Notes under the pieces: model-generated
Told to the model about the DNA's origin: nothing
Seen by the model: only the letters and a program-made list of their open reading frames with translations
The model's database searches: none
Shown: one piece after another, positions 20,377 through 29,666 of the stretch
Layout of the letters: each line of letters opens with the position of its first letter
Numbering within the stretch: position 1 is the first letter of the stretch
Program-made: the position numbers and the translations under genes
Assembly (NCBI GenBank): GCA_020975725.1
Contig: QXJR01000003.1
Span: forward strand, 868,001 to 932,000
From: Picocystis sp. L7
Lineage: Eukaryota; Chlorophyta; Picocystophyceae; Picocystales; Picocystaceae
Direction of reading: 5' to 3'
DNA length: 64,000 bases

Positions 20377-20751
20377 CCCTCCCACGCCTGGTGGCCCACC
20401 TGTCCCGTCCCCTCCTCTCCTCTCCCCCCGTGTTTACGTTGGAGTTTACCCACCTCCACCCCGGGGCCAAGTTTACGCACCATGTAACCCCGATCCCCTG
20501 GCCTCCACGTTGTGGTGGTCGGGTGCCCCAGCCCCCGAGGTCCCTTCGTTCCCCTCCCTTGCGGAAAGGAGGGGGGGTTGAAAGGGAGAGAAGGGCAGGG
20601 ATCTCCCTTTCGAAAAGGGAAGGAACCCCACCCCCCCCCCTCTTCCCAAGGGAAACCCAGGTTTACGAACCAGTTTAGGACCAGGAGTTCGTGTGCCAAC
20701 GACGTGACGGACGACGTGCGCGACGCGAAAGGAGCGACAACGCCGCGAAAC
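20377..20751. promoter_or_regulatory. Bidirectional promoter region of CDH1/FZR and the small helical gene
   Basis: A 375-bp GC-rich spacer with long C and G runs and a short hairpin-like CCCTTTCGAAAAGGG. The TTTCGAAA core with flanking G/C runs recurs in a direct repeat near 31553 and 31575, upstream of the SR gene. Function is not known. Confidence 0.4.
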
Positions 20752-22104
20752 ATGGGCGTCGTGGCGACGTATGCCTCTCCTGGAGGACCTGCCACGCCAC
20801 AGACGAGGTACGATCGGTTCATCCCGTCCAGGAGCAGCGCTGAACACGCCGATCGAGCCAGGATGGAAGCCTTGGAAGACCCCAGGACGCCTGCAGACGC
20901 GAGAGATGGCGAAGATGGAGGCGCAGCCTACACACAGCTGCTGAGATGCGAGCTTCTGGGTTCTGGAACGCCACCTAGCGCATGCAAGGCGCGCGTGCTG
21001 AGGTTTGGAGGGGAAGAAGAGGCGAAAACGGCCGGGAGAAGCACAGGATCCCCCTTCGCACGTGCACCGGTGGGAGACGATGGCACACCGTCCAGCAGCT
21101 TAGGAAACCTCACCAAATCGCCCAGGAAGGTTCCGAGATCTCCCTTCAAGGTCTTGGACGCACCTGCGCTGCAGGACGACTTCTACCTCAACCTTGTGGA
21201 CTGGTCCTCCCACAACGTCCTCGCGGTGGGCCTTGCCAACTGCGTGTACCTCTGGTCAGCCTGCACAAGCAAAGTCACCAGGCTTTGTGATCTGGGACCA
21301 CAAGACACCGTCTGTTCTGTCTCCTGGACACAAAGAGGCACGTACCTTGCTGTGGGAACGGGTAGAGGAGAAGTGCAGGTTTGGGACGCGGCCAAGTGCA
21401 AGAAGGTGAGGAAGATGGAAGGACACAGGTCCAGAGTGGGAGCGCTGGCGTGGAGTGCGCACACACTCTCTTCTGGAAGCAGGGATAGAAACATCCTGCA
21501 GAGGGATGTGAGGGCGCCAGACGACTTTGCTATGAAGTTGTCTGGACACAAATCGGAGGTGTGTGGTCTTAAGTGGTCCTACGACGATCGAGAACTGGCA
21601 TCCGGAGGGAACGACAACCAACTTCTCGTATGGAACGCGGCGACCGCAGCACCTGTACTTCGATTTACTGAGCATAGTGCTGCAGTAAAGGGCATCGCAT
21701 GGTCGCCCCACCAACACGGCTTACTCGCTTCAGGAGGCGGTACAGCGGATCGTTGCATACGTTTCTGGAACACAAGCACAGGTTCGGCGCTTAATTATGT
21801 TGACACAGGAAGCCAGGTGTGCAATCTTGTCTGGTCCAAGAATGTAAATGAGATCGTGAGCACTCACGGATATAGCCAGAATCAGGTTATTGTTTGGAAG
21901 TATCCCACTATGGGCAAGTTGGCAACTCTCACCGGGCACTCGTACCGTGTGTTGTACCTGGCCATCTCACCAGACGGGCAGACCATTGTCACGGGCGCTG
22001 GAGATGAGACGTTGCGCTTTTGGAACGTGTTTCCTGCCCCGAAATCCCAAGGTTCAGGCAACGATTCAAGCATGTGGAATCTGAACCGGACTGTCATTCG
22101 ATGA
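20752..22104 (+). CDS. FZR: CDH1/FZR/CCS52-type APC/C activator (WD40)
   Basis: A 450-residue WD40 co-activator of the anaphase-promoting complex, acting in late mitosis and G1. Seen directly: the C-box DRFIPSR at residues 21-27, the CDH1-specific block KVPRSPFKVLDAPALQDDFY followed by LNLVDWS, seven WD blades (GTGRGEVQVWDA, SGGNDNQLLVWNA, ASGGGTADRCIRFWNT, GAGDETLRFWN) and a C-terminal Ile-Arg tail, which docks on APC3. SPRKVPRSPFKVLDAP, the CDH1-type block before the propeller, favours CDH1 over CDC20. In plants this family (CCS52) also drives endoreduplication. Likely substrates in this window are cyclin B and possibly CDC7. It is intronless as read. An AATAAA lies 40 nt downstream of the stop. 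Confidence 0.95.
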   Translation: MGVVATYASPGGPATPQTRYDRFIPSRSSAEHADRARMEALEDPRTPADARDGEDGGAAYTQLLRCELLGSGTPPSACKARVLRFGGEEEAKTAGRSTGSPFARAPVGDDGTPSSSLGNLTKSPRKVPRSPFKVLDAPALQDDFYLNLVDWSSHNVLAVGLANCVYLWSACTSKVTRLCDLGPQDTVCSVSWTQRGTYLAVGTGRGEVQVWDAAKCKKVRKMEGHRSRVGALAWSAHTLSSGSRDRNILQRDVRAPDDFAMKLSGHKSEVCGLKWSYDDRELASGGNDNQLLVWNAATAAPVLRFTEHSAAVKGIAWSPHQHGLLASGGGTADRCIRFWNTSTGSALNYVDTGSQVCNLVWSKNVNEIVSTHGYSQNQVIVWKYPTMGKLATLTGHSYRVLYLAISPDGQTIVTGAGDETLRFWNVFPAPKSQGSGNDSSMWNLNRTVIR

Positions 22105-22144
22105 AAACAATCATCCGTACGCGTTTTGGCCTCCAGCATATTTC

Positions 22145-22150
22145 AATAAA
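22145..22150 (+). terminator. AATAAA polyadenylation signal of CDH1/FZR
   Basis: AATAAA 40 nt past the CDH1 stop codon. Confidence 0.55.
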
Positions 22151-22554
22151 GTGGGACAAGTGAGGAATGGGGTCGACTCTCAGGATGAAACTGAGTATGA
22201 TGTGGGGAAGCCTGTACTAAAAAGCTGCAGGCCATCGGCTGATGCATGTCAGTCGTGTCCTGTGAGCTGAATTCGAAGCAATTTTTTATTCATGGACTGT
22301 GACTTTTGCACACGGAATCTACGTTCTCACTGACCCTACCGAATCTGGGATCAGAGCAGGCTGCAAAAAAAAATGAGAATCTTGTGACCAAACCCTTGCA
22401 ACCTTGGTGAAATGGTTGGGCACGCCAGACAAGGTTTGTAACTTGTCTTGAGCCCTAACCATGTAAGTTAAGAAGACATTTAACCACCGCTAATACACGG
22501 GCATTTAATAGAACAATCTGCATGCTCTATCGTACACTTATTCTACTACACATC
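22151..22554. other. Convergent spacer, no gene seen
   Basis: A/T-richer DNA between the CDH1 gene and the end of the PP1-docking protein gene. It includes a run of nine A at about 22366. Nothing else is recognised. Confidence 0.5.
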
Positions 22555-24891
22555 TTAGATGAGTCTGACTGCTTTTAGGGCTTCCCCCTCTGCAAATGTG
22601 ACCGACTTTCGAGCTTTCTTGGTTGCAGAGTCCAACTTTGCCTTAATTTGGGCACTATTCAGCCGCTCGATGATTTCTTTGAACTCTTCCTTGTCAGATA
22701 ATTCCGGTTGCTTCTGAAGGATGTCACGTATTGCTGCAAACTCTGAGACGAGATCTTCCAGCAGAGGGGGCGTGGGAGGTTCCAATTCAGGATGCCCTCC
22801 TCCGCCTGGAGGAGACGATGGCTTCAGTATACCACGTGGGGCAGCTTTAGGGAACTTCTCTGCTGCTGGGGTAGCGAATTCATGAGGGGCAATCTGAACG
22901 TTGGCTCTTGTTGGAGGTGAAGTTGGTGAGCTAAGCTGCGACACTGACCCCAACGGAGGAGAAGAAAGTGGCGTACTGGGATAGACGTTCTCGCCTCCCG
23001 CTGTGAAGTTGATGTGGTCGTGGTAGGTTTGCTTTGGGATCTTCAGTGTAACTCGCAGCGCGGTATTAGATCCGGGGGAATCTGGCTGCTTTCCATCCGT
23101 TGAATTGCTGCCTGCTCCTTGCTCGGAAGCCAACCCAGCAAGACGAGCACCTCTACTCCTCCTTGCGGATGCCAACTGGGTCTTGGAAGGAACTTCGAAG
23201 GGATCCTGAGGTGATGACATGTTAAGATCATCGCAAGACTTTTCCGTTGGGGTATAGACTGTCTCCTCATGAGGATCCTTCGTCAGGTGACCAACCGCTA
23301 AAGGCACCTTGTTCTCGTGACGGTGCATTCCCTGCGGATCTTCCTCCTCGGCACCAGCATTTGTGCGTGCGGCTCCAAGGGGAGGAGGGCTTGCTGCCAT
23401 GTCCACGCAGTTCAGCAGATTAGAAATTGTTGCCTCTGCTGCAAGAAGTTCCCCCTCATCTGGCCCAGTGTCAGCGACCTCGTTCCCTTTTGCATTAGAA
23501 AACAAAGGCGCAAGGGCCCGCATAGGTTTGCAGTGTCCATTCACCCTGGCTTTGGACAAGGGACCCCTATTGTACTCTGCAGAACGTAGTTCTGCTGGCT
23601 CAACCAGGGCGAGGACTTCATGCATGTTTAGTTTCTCCGGACAATGGAAGGAAGAGATGCAAGCTTCCGGCCGTGTGCTATTGACTCTACCATCTGGTGT
23701 GGGTGGTGTACTGCCCGCTGTGGGTGAGATGGTGTGTGCTTCTTCTGGGGATGGTGGGTTGCCAAGTGGCTCTGACTCGAGCGTTGCTGATGCTTTGAGT
23801 GCCATTCTGGGAAGCTCTTGGGTAGGTACGCTTCCTTCGTCGCGGTGGGATGGCAGTGCTTGCTCTCCGATGGGCAATTCTTGCACAGCCATCATACCAG
23901 ACTTCTTGATCCCCGCTTCACATTCGGATTCCAGAAGACCATCTATACCGCATCCTTCCTTCGCCGATTCTGCTTGACTGAGGGAAGGGGTATGCTCATC
24001 AAGATCCGATTCTACAGAAGCCCTGCTTTGCTTCTCTTCTCTAGGCAAGTGCAGTACACCTCCGCTTTCCTCCCTTGAAGATACTTCCAGGGCTAGTTCT
24101 TCTGCGGTGAGCGAATTGCACTCTTGCAAGCAGGTTTTCTTCTTGGATAGTTTTTCAAGACTGAACCCTCGAAGCGCAGCTGGTGTTCGCCGTGTTCTCT
24201 TCGATGATCTAGTTTTCGATTCTATCACTGCATGAGATGGAGTGGGGGTCTGGGGCACGTCCACCTCGGCAGCATTTGCTGGTGCAAATACCCTCCGTCT
24301 AGTCTGCCGTACCATAATCTGCTCTTGCTCGGTGTCTGTATCTTCGAGAGGGTGTCGTTCCTCTGACTTATCCGTTGTTTCCACATGCATTGCCTCTGCA
24401 TCCGGACCTTTTTCCTCTTGTTCTACTACACCACTGCTTTGCAGTGCTTTAATTTGTGTTTCGCTATCGGGATGGAGGCAAGGTTCACCAACCACCCACC
24501 ATTTTGTAGCAGGGCACCGCTTTCTCTTGGATGTGGATTCAAAGCTACCTCTAGGGCTCGTGGAATCGGTAGTGAGCTTCGTCCATGTGGAAACGAATCC
24601 TGCAGAGCAGCTCCCTCTCTCGTCATGTGCTGAACATTCGGGCGTCGTGCGATTGGGACTGGCATGTTTCACACTCATGTGCAGGAACTTCAGCTTGGCC
24701 TTGGCAAGCTTTTCGACCTCGTCCCGCTTGATGCGGCCGGACAAGTTGGGGTGGAAGCAGTTATCTCTGTGCATGACCGGTAGATCACTGAATTGTCCGC
24801 ATTCACAGGTTGCGAATCGCTTCGGCACGAGCGCACGGCATGCTTCGCATTGCCACTGGCGGTCGGTGGTGCACCGTTCTAGGTTCTTCAT
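22555..24891 (-). CDS. Large disordered protein with N-terminal zinc knuckle and C-terminal PP1-docking (KSVTF) motif
   Basis: A 778-residue protein not assigned to a named family. Residues ~12-50 carry a Cys cluster (WQCEACRALVPKRFATCECG...DNC) that could bind zinc. Most of the chain is Ser/Pro/Glu-rich with many SP/TP sites (TPTPSH, SPQDPF, STPLSSPPLGS), suiting CDK phosphorylation. The last 95 residues are the most ordered: GILKPSS at about 687, a helical segment (EDLVSEFAAIRDILQK) and ARKSVTFAEGEAL, where KSVTF (762-766) fits the RVxF consensus for docking protein phosphatase 1. GILK followed by an RVxF motif is reminiscent of mitotic PP1 scaffolds such as RepoMan/Ki-67, which is inference from motif only. 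It shares a divergent, E2F-site-containing promoter with CDC7, so a cell-cycle role is plausible. Confidence 0.75.
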   Translation of the reverse strand: MKNLERCTTDRQWQCEACRALVPKRFATCECGQFSDLPVMHRDNCFHPNLSGRIKRDEVEKLAKAKLKFLHMSVKHASPNRTTPECSAHDERGSCSAGFVSTWTKLTTDSTSPRGSFESTSKRKRCPATKWWVVGEPCLHPDSETQIKALQSSGVVEQEEKGPDAEAMHVETTDKSEERHPLEDTDTEQEQIMVRQTRRRVFAPANAAEVDVPQTPTPSHAVIESKTRSSKRTRRTPAALRGFSLEKLSKKKTCLQECNSLTAEELALEVSSREESGGVLHLPREEKQSRASVESDLDEHTPSLSQAESAKEGCGIDGLLESECEAGIKKSGMMAVQELPIGEQALPSHRDEGSVPTQELPRMALKASATLESEPLGNPPSPEEAHTISPTAGSTPPTPDGRVNSTRPEACISSFHCPEKLNMHEVLALVEPAELRSAEYNRGPLSKARVNGHCKPMRALAPLFSNAKGNEVADTGPDEGELLAAEATISNLLNCVDMAASPPPLGAARTNAGAEEEDPQGMHRHENKVPLAVGHLTKDPHEETVYTPTEKSCDDLNMSSPQDPFEVPSKTQLASARRSRGARLAGLASEQGAGSNSTDGKQPDSPGSNTALRVTLKIPKQTYHDHINFTAGGENVYPSTPLSSPPLGSVSQLSSPTSPPTRANVQIAPHEFATPAAEKFPKAAPRGILKPSSPPGGGGHPELEPPTPPLLEDLVSEFAAIRDILQKQPELSDKEEFKEIIERLNSAQIKAKLDSATKKARKSVTFAEGEALKAVRLI

Positions 24892-25242
24892 CCGTTCTGT
24901 CGTGGTACCGCGTTTCCCTTCCGCGTCAGTTTCACTTTCGATGCCTCGTTCTCCTCCATTTCCGCTTCAGCGCATCTCACGCACCTCTTTCGCTCTCTCC
25001 TTTCGGATGCAGCCAATCGACCTTCGTCTCGTCGAGGAGGATCGATTTCTGTTCGGCTTGTCCTTCGGCTTGCACCCATCCTCTCGCCGCTCCTCCTCCG
25101 CGTCGCAGGGACACCAGCACCGCTTCTCTTTCCCTGTTCCCATCTCGAACCAGCAGCTTCCGTCCGACGTGCGACGAGGAAGGCGTCTTCCGCTTCGCCA
25201 TCGCGACGCGCGAAGTTGTGGGACCTTTCGTTCCACCGTGGG

Positions 25243-25250
25243 TTTCCCGC
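25243..25250 (+). promoter_or_regulatory. E2F-type site TTTCCCGC (followed by C)
   Basis: A perfect match to the E2F/DP consensus, 573 bp upstream of the CDC7 start and 352 bp upstream of the divergent gene. It is paired with a second site 100 bp away. Confidence 0.5.
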
Positions 25251-25345
25251 CATCTCGAAGATCCTCCCGAGATGTCGAATTTAATCGAGATCTTTTCGGG
25301 TTCGAGATATCGATCGGATCGTCCGAGGGGGAAGGAGGGGAGCGG

Positions 25346-25353
25346 TTTCCCGC
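25346..25353 (+). promoter_or_regulatory. E2F-type site TTTCCCGC (followed by G)
   Basis: A perfect second E2F/DP match in the same divergent promoter, 470 bp upstream of the CDC7 start. Confidence 0.5.
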
Positions 25354-25822
25354 GCTTTTCGATCCGGGGAGGACCGGGAGGAAGGAACGAGGCCCCATGC
25401 GACGTCGCCCGTCGAGGATCCCGCGCGAACCCTTTGCTGATATGACGGCAGTAGATCCTCCTCTGCGGGTGATGGCTCGTGGACAAGCGAGGGCCCGAAC
25501 CCGCGCAGGACATCCATCGCACGCAGAGGAGTCCGCTGCGGCGATGCTTCCCCGGGCTCGATCCTCTGCGGGTGATGCTTGCATGTCGGCAGAGGCGTCT
25601 CGGACGCGTTTCGGCTCCCAACTTGGCGCGCATTCCTTCCACTTCTTCGCCATCACTTGTGCTTCTGTCGCAGTTTGGCGTCGCCTGGAAGGCTTCAAGT
25701 CTCGCCATTGCCACGCACAAGGGTGTGGTGCAGGCCACAGGACGACGAAACGTGCTCTGGAGTGGGATGGAGTAGCCGAAAGACGGGTGGAGAGACGTGG
25801 TGGTCTGTGGTCGAGCGGTGGG

Positions 25823-28132
25823 ATGGAAGAGAGGATGATACGACCGAGCGACGCGGAACTGATGCAATGGGTCGAAACGTCGCGGTATCGAAAGCGGAAA
25901 GAATTCGAAAGCCTGCATGGATTCTTCACGGTGATCGAAAGGCTGGGAGAAGGCACCTTCAGCGAGGTTTTCAAAGCCGTGAGGCACCAGGACAAGATGT
26001 TGGTGGCCATCAAGCAGCTCAATCGAACTACGAAAGCCAAGCAAGTGTACAACGAATCTTTTCTCCTGCAGAAACTCAAAGGGGAGGAGAATGTTGCCCA
26101 TCTATTGGGAGGACATGCAGGTCAAGGAGCACACACGCACGTGCAGCACACGTTGATCTTCCCCCTCTACGAACATGATGATTTTAGGGACCTCCTCAAC
26201 AACGTGGATATCGAAGACGTGAAGAGGTACATGTATGCCTTGTGCAATGCACTTGCAAACATCCACAAGCACAACATCATCCACCGAGATGTCAAACCCA
26301 GCAATTTTCTGTTCTCCAAGGCTGCAGGAACTGGATATCTCATCGATTTCGGCCTCGCCCATGAGTGGAGGCAGAGCAAGAATAATCCTCGACCGAATGC
26401 TTACCAGCAGGAAGGCCAGCAGGCCCAGGTGTGGGACACTGCTCCCCTTCATCAGTCGGTGCACGTAAAGGAGAATGTGGATAATCAAGTGGAAACTCAT
26501 CGTGGATTATTGCGATCGATGGGAGAAAAGCACGTAAGGGGCACAAGGGATGCGACAGTAGGCGCACCAGCCAAGCAAGAAGGAGTAGAACCAACAAGAG
26601 TTGTAGACCAGCATCTGGATCATGGGTCTGAGACCAGTCCAACGAGCGGCAGAAGATCATCAACTTGCCCAGAGGAGCGCAAGCCGCTGTGTGACCTACT
26701 TTTACTCATGAGACGAAAGAGGAACTCCCACACCATGGAAGGGCAGGCCTGGAAACGTGACAGTCTTGAACAAATAGCCAATGGGGAAGCAAAGGCAGAA
26801 ATTCCCGGCAATGCACCGGGCCTCTCCCGTGGCGAACCCTCTCTGGTGAAACCAGGTACCCCGTCTCGGGGCCCAAGTGCAGCTGGGCCACGCCCTCTCA
26901 CATCGGGGAGATCGCGTGCGTTGCGTGATGCATCCAAGGTAGATGTGAATGGCAATGGGGGCTATCCCATCAAGGCACAGCAGGAAGCCAACAAAAGGTT
27001 GCCGATGAAGCTTCCGGGAAAACCACACAGAAGCAGACGGGCGGGCGCACGTACACCTGACGCCAATCGGGGTGGGACACCAGGATTTAGGGCCCCAGAA
27101 GTACTCCTGCGTGAGACCCAGCAAGGGCCAGGAATCGATGTCTGGTCAGCAGGGGTGACATTCGCCTCGCTATTAACGGGACGGTACCCCCTCTTCTCGG
27201 GAGGCTCGGACGACTGTGGTGCTCTACTTGAATTGTGTGTGCTTTTTGGGGCTCGGAGAGTAGAGGACGTTGCCTTCTCCTTGCGAAAGAGAACCACGTT
27301 GCTCAAACTCTTCAGAGAAAACCCAAGGGACTTGGAGGGCACAGCAGCTGACAGGCCTGCAGTAGAGAGAGAGACGGGGCAACTGAGAGATACGCTGTTA
27401 AAGTTGAACTCAGATGGGGGAAGGGTTTTGAAAAATAAGGATATTCCTGCACTTGCATTCGATCTGTTGGAGAAGCTTCTTGAACCGAATCCAGCAGATC
27501 GCATCTCTGCTGCCGAGACACTAGGGCATCCTTTCTTTGACAGCGTACGTGGCCGCTGCGCCAAAAATGCAGCGGGCCCTAGCCAAGGCCATCCCCCTAC
27601 GACAAAGCCACAAGAAAGTTTGTCCAAGGAAGCACTAGCACAGAATACCGTTGTCGGCGAAATAAGCAACCCACAGCATCCGCAACCATGTTCACAGGAA
27701 ATTGTGGACGATACTCCCAGCAGAGCCCGTGAATTGGTCCGTAAACGGCGTTCGTTGAGAGCAGGGCTGAATGATCATGCGCGCAAAGAAAACCGGGAGC
27801 CTTCTACTTTCCGGGGAGATTTATCCCGAGGAGCCGCCCAGGATAACGCAGGAAGGACGACTGGCCGTTTGTCAAAAGGGCATGGAGAAGCTCCAGTTCC
27901 TGTTTCAACCAGCAAGAAAGGTCGCGAACGGCGGAGGACAGCAGCATCCTCCACGCCTGCGGGGCGTAAACGAAGGTGCGTGGTTTCCTCCCGTGAAGCA
28001 TCGGCCAGGAACGAAGATTCACCTACCCTTCCTCAAATGATCACGCGGAGTCAACGCAAGGCAGTGGCGGCGGCGCAAAGCCCCTGCCAGCAGTCGAAAA
28101 GGAACAGGCAACGGATGCAGCACTTCCGATGA
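25823..28132 (+). CDS. CDC7: CDC7-type kinase (DDK catalytic subunit)
   Basis: A 769-residue Ser/Thr kinase that, with DBF4, phosphorylates MCM helicase to fire replication origins. Landmarks: glycine loop GEGTFSEV, VAIKQL lysine, HRDVKPSNFLF near residue 154, IDFGLA near 173-178, then a ~240-residue polar insert before GTPGFRAPEVL near 418. This insert between DFG and APE is the hallmark kinase insert of CDC7. The kinase ends near HPFFDSVRG (~574), and a basic disordered tail of ~195 residues follows. The tail contains RRSLRAGLN, a match to the D-box RxxLxxxxN, and five residues later a KEN box, so it may be an APC/C substrate. I chose the ATG at 25823; the open frame upstream covers the promoter. 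It is intronless as read. AATAAA lies directly after the stop. Confidence 0.93.
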   Translation: MEERMIRPSDAELMQWVETSRYRKRKEFESLHGFFTVIERLGEGTFSEVFKAVRHQDKMLVAIKQLNRTTKAKQVYNESFLLQKLKGEENVAHLLGGHAGQGAHTHVQHTLIFPLYEHDDFRDLLNNVDIEDVKRYMYALCNALANIHKHNIIHRDVKPSNFLFSKAAGTGYLIDFGLAHEWRQSKNNPRPNAYQQEGQQAQVWDTAPLHQSVHVKENVDNQVETHRGLLRSMGEKHVRGTRDATVGAPAKQEGVEPTRVVDQHLDHGSETSPTSGRRSSTCPEERKPLCDLLLLMRRKRNSHTMEGQAWKRDSLEQIANGEAKAEIPGNAPGLSRGEPSLVKPGTPSRGPSAAGPRPLTSGRSRALRDASKVDVNGNGGYPIKAQQEANKRLPMKLPGKPHRSRRAGARTPDANRGGTPGFRAPEVLLRETQQGPGIDVWSAGVTFASLLTGRYPLFSGGSDDCGALLELCVLFGARRVEDVAFSLRKRTTLLKLFRENPRDLEGTAADRPAVERETGQLRDTLLKLNSDGGRVLKNKDIPALAFDLLEKLLEPNPADRISAAETLGHPFFDSVRGRCAKNAAGPSQGHPPTTKPQESLSKEALAQNTVVGEISNPQHPQPCSQEIVDDTPSRARELVRKRRSLRAGLNDHARKENREPSTFRGDLSRGAAQDNAGRTTGRLSKGHGEAPVPVSTSKKGRERRRTAASSTPAGRKRRCVVSSREASARNEDSPTLPQMITRSQRKAVAAAQSPCQQSKRNRQRMQHFR

Positions 28133-28140
28133 GGCAATGA

Positions 28141-28146
28141 AATAAA
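28141..28146 (+). terminator. AATAAA polyadenylation signal of CDC7
   Basis: AATAAA begins 8 nt past the CDC7 stop codon; the convergent MET1-like gene ends about 100 nt further on. Confidence 0.55.
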
Positions 28147-28248
28147 CAGGAGAGGGAAGAGAACAGGCCATGCGCATGAGGTTGTTGGGAACCGAGCGCG
28201 TGGATCCTCGTTGGCCAAGGTCACTCTATACACAGATATTTCCTCTTA

Positions 28249-29127
28249 TTACTTTCCAAAAATACCTTTCAGGGCCTTCAATGCGTTTTCGTTGATCCAG
28301 GGTTCATCGTACTTGTTGATCATGGGGGTGAACCTTTCGCTCTGGCGCAGGGCGGCTAGGTTTGGATCGTTCCTGACTTTTTTGTAATCATCGAACCCGC
28401 AGAAGAGGACATCTTCGAGCGCATCCAAACCTTCCTCGGTCTTTCCCAGGTACGCGTAGCAGCATGCGATGTTGTACTGGGTGGCCAGGTAGATGTCGGT
28501 GACCCTTTCGAAGCGATCCCCCATATAATTGGGGGGTTCCTGTCCAAGCACATCTTCCCACACGATGAGCGCTTGATCGTACTTTTTCTGGTTGAAGAGA
28601 TCGAGCCCGTTTTGGAACTGTTGTTTCCTTTGTTGGGCGAGTTCTTTTCTCCTTTCGTAGTTTTTCTGCTGCAGTTCTTTGGTGCCTGCCCCGTAGTTCC
28701 CCCCGGCCCTTTCTTTGCGGAAGAGATTGTCGTCGGGTTTTTCCATGAAGGACAGATCGCCGAACTTCTTCTCCATCTTGAAGTAGACACCGCCATTCCT
28801 GGTCTTGATGGCATACATGATTTGTCCATAGTTTTCGGCCGGCCATATGTCGGGTCCGAAGGAGGCGGAGATGGCGACGATCTTGTCTCCCAGTTCGAAC
28901 CTCTCGTCCACGTTTCCCAAGGACTCGTCCACCAGGGACACGTAGGCTCCGCCGTCCTTTCCTCGGTTGAACTTGACGCCGATTGGTTTCTCGAGCTGCA
29001 CTTCGTAGTAGGGACTGCTTTGGTCCAGGTCTGCGGCACGGGCTGCGACTTGGTTCCGTCTTTCATTCCTCCCTCTGGTCGCCATCCTCTTCCCGTTCGT
29101 CCTCGTCGCCTTTTGCATCGCACGCAT
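28249..29127 (-). CDS. MET1/ZKT-like PDZ-TPR thylakoid protein
   Basis: A 292-residue protein with the layout of plant MET1 (ZKT: PDZ, K-box and TPR regions), a thylakoid protein that assists photosystem II supercomplex assembly. The first ~34 residues (MRAMQKATRTNGKRMATRGR... to AARAADL) are basic and Ala/Thr/Arg-rich like a plastid transit peptide. A PDZ-like domain follows (YYEVQLEKPIGVKFNRGKDG, GDKIVAISASFG) to about residue 130, then a charged coiled segment (NYERRKELAQQRKQQFQNGL) and TPR units (FNQKKYDQALIVWEDVLGQ, YNIACCYAYLGKTEEGLDAL) with a conserved end (LRQSERFTPMINKYDEPW). Identity rests on domain order and overall resemblance. There is a second in-frame ATG at 29118. It is intronless as read. 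Confidence 0.9.
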   Translation of the reverse strand: MRAMQKATRTNGKRMATRGRNERRNQVAARAADLDQSSPYYEVQLEKPIGVKFNRGKDGGAYVSLVDESLGNVDERFELGDKIVAISASFGPDIWPAENYGQIMYAIKTRNGGVYFKMEKKFGDLSFMEKPDDNLFRKERAGGNYGAGTKELQQKNYERRKELAQQRKQQFQNGLDLFNQKKYDQALIVWEDVLGQEPPNYMGDRFERVTDIYLATQYNIACCYAYLGKTEEGLDALEDVLFCGFDDYKKVRNDPNLAALRQSERFTPMINKYDEPWINENALKALKGIFGK

Positions 29128-29666
29128 GTTCCTTTCCCTCCCTTTCGGATCCTCTTTCGCTCCTGCCAAGCGCGTTCCACGTGGGTCCACGTCCTCCCTC
29201 GCACGCCTTCTCCTGGTGTCTCCCTCCGTCTCCCCCTCGGGTTCGGGATAAGGGTGGGAGGGTCGGTCTCCGCCCCACGTCCCCTGCGAGGGGGGAGGGG
29301 GAAAGACACGGTTGTGAAGGGAGGGGGACGGGGTTGTGAAGGAGATGGCGGCTCGGACCCCACCTCCCCTGTTTTCGGCGGTGGTGGTGGGGAAGGGAAG
29401 GGATTTGGCGGGAAGGGGGGAGGGGGGGGGAACCCTCCCGGTCCCATCCCGCCGAACCCTTTCGATGAAGCAGGGCAGATCGTGGGGGGACACGTGGATC
29501 CGAACGAACGAGCACCACCGTCCGATGGGCGTGGAGGGGAAGCGACGGGCGTGCGGTTCGGTGGATGGACACCAGGTGACGTGGGGAACCGTACACGGAT
29601 CCCACGCAGATGGGACGGAAGAGGAATGGGAGGGGGGAACGCAGATGCAGGAACCCATGCCGACAC
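29128..29666. other. GC-rich spacer between the MET1-like and SR genes
   Basis: No gene is seen. TTTGGCGGGA at 29404-29413 resembles an E2F site but is near a gene with no known cell-cycle role. Confidence 0.45.

Larger units (their letters stand above)
24892..25822. promoter_or_regulatory. Divergent promoter of the PP1-docking protein and CDC7 genes
   Basis: A 931-bp spacer between divergent start codons. It holds two perfect E2F-type sites (listed separately), the ATCGAGATCTTTT element at 25284-25296, and the TCCTCTGCGGGTGATG motif twice (25459-25474 and 25562-25577). GATC is several-fold over chance between 25240 and 25600. ORFs crossing this region are shadows. Confidence 0.6.

Noticed and set aside
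24242-25822. 1296-residue plus-strand ORF as one protein ending in CDC7
   Set aside because: The part before 25823 is antisense to the PP1-docking gene and then promoter; it has no domain and biased composition.
29404-29413. E2F-like TTTGGCGGGA near the MET1-like gene
   Set aside because: Neighbouring genes have no cell-cycle link, and a single match is expected by chance in GC-rich DNA.
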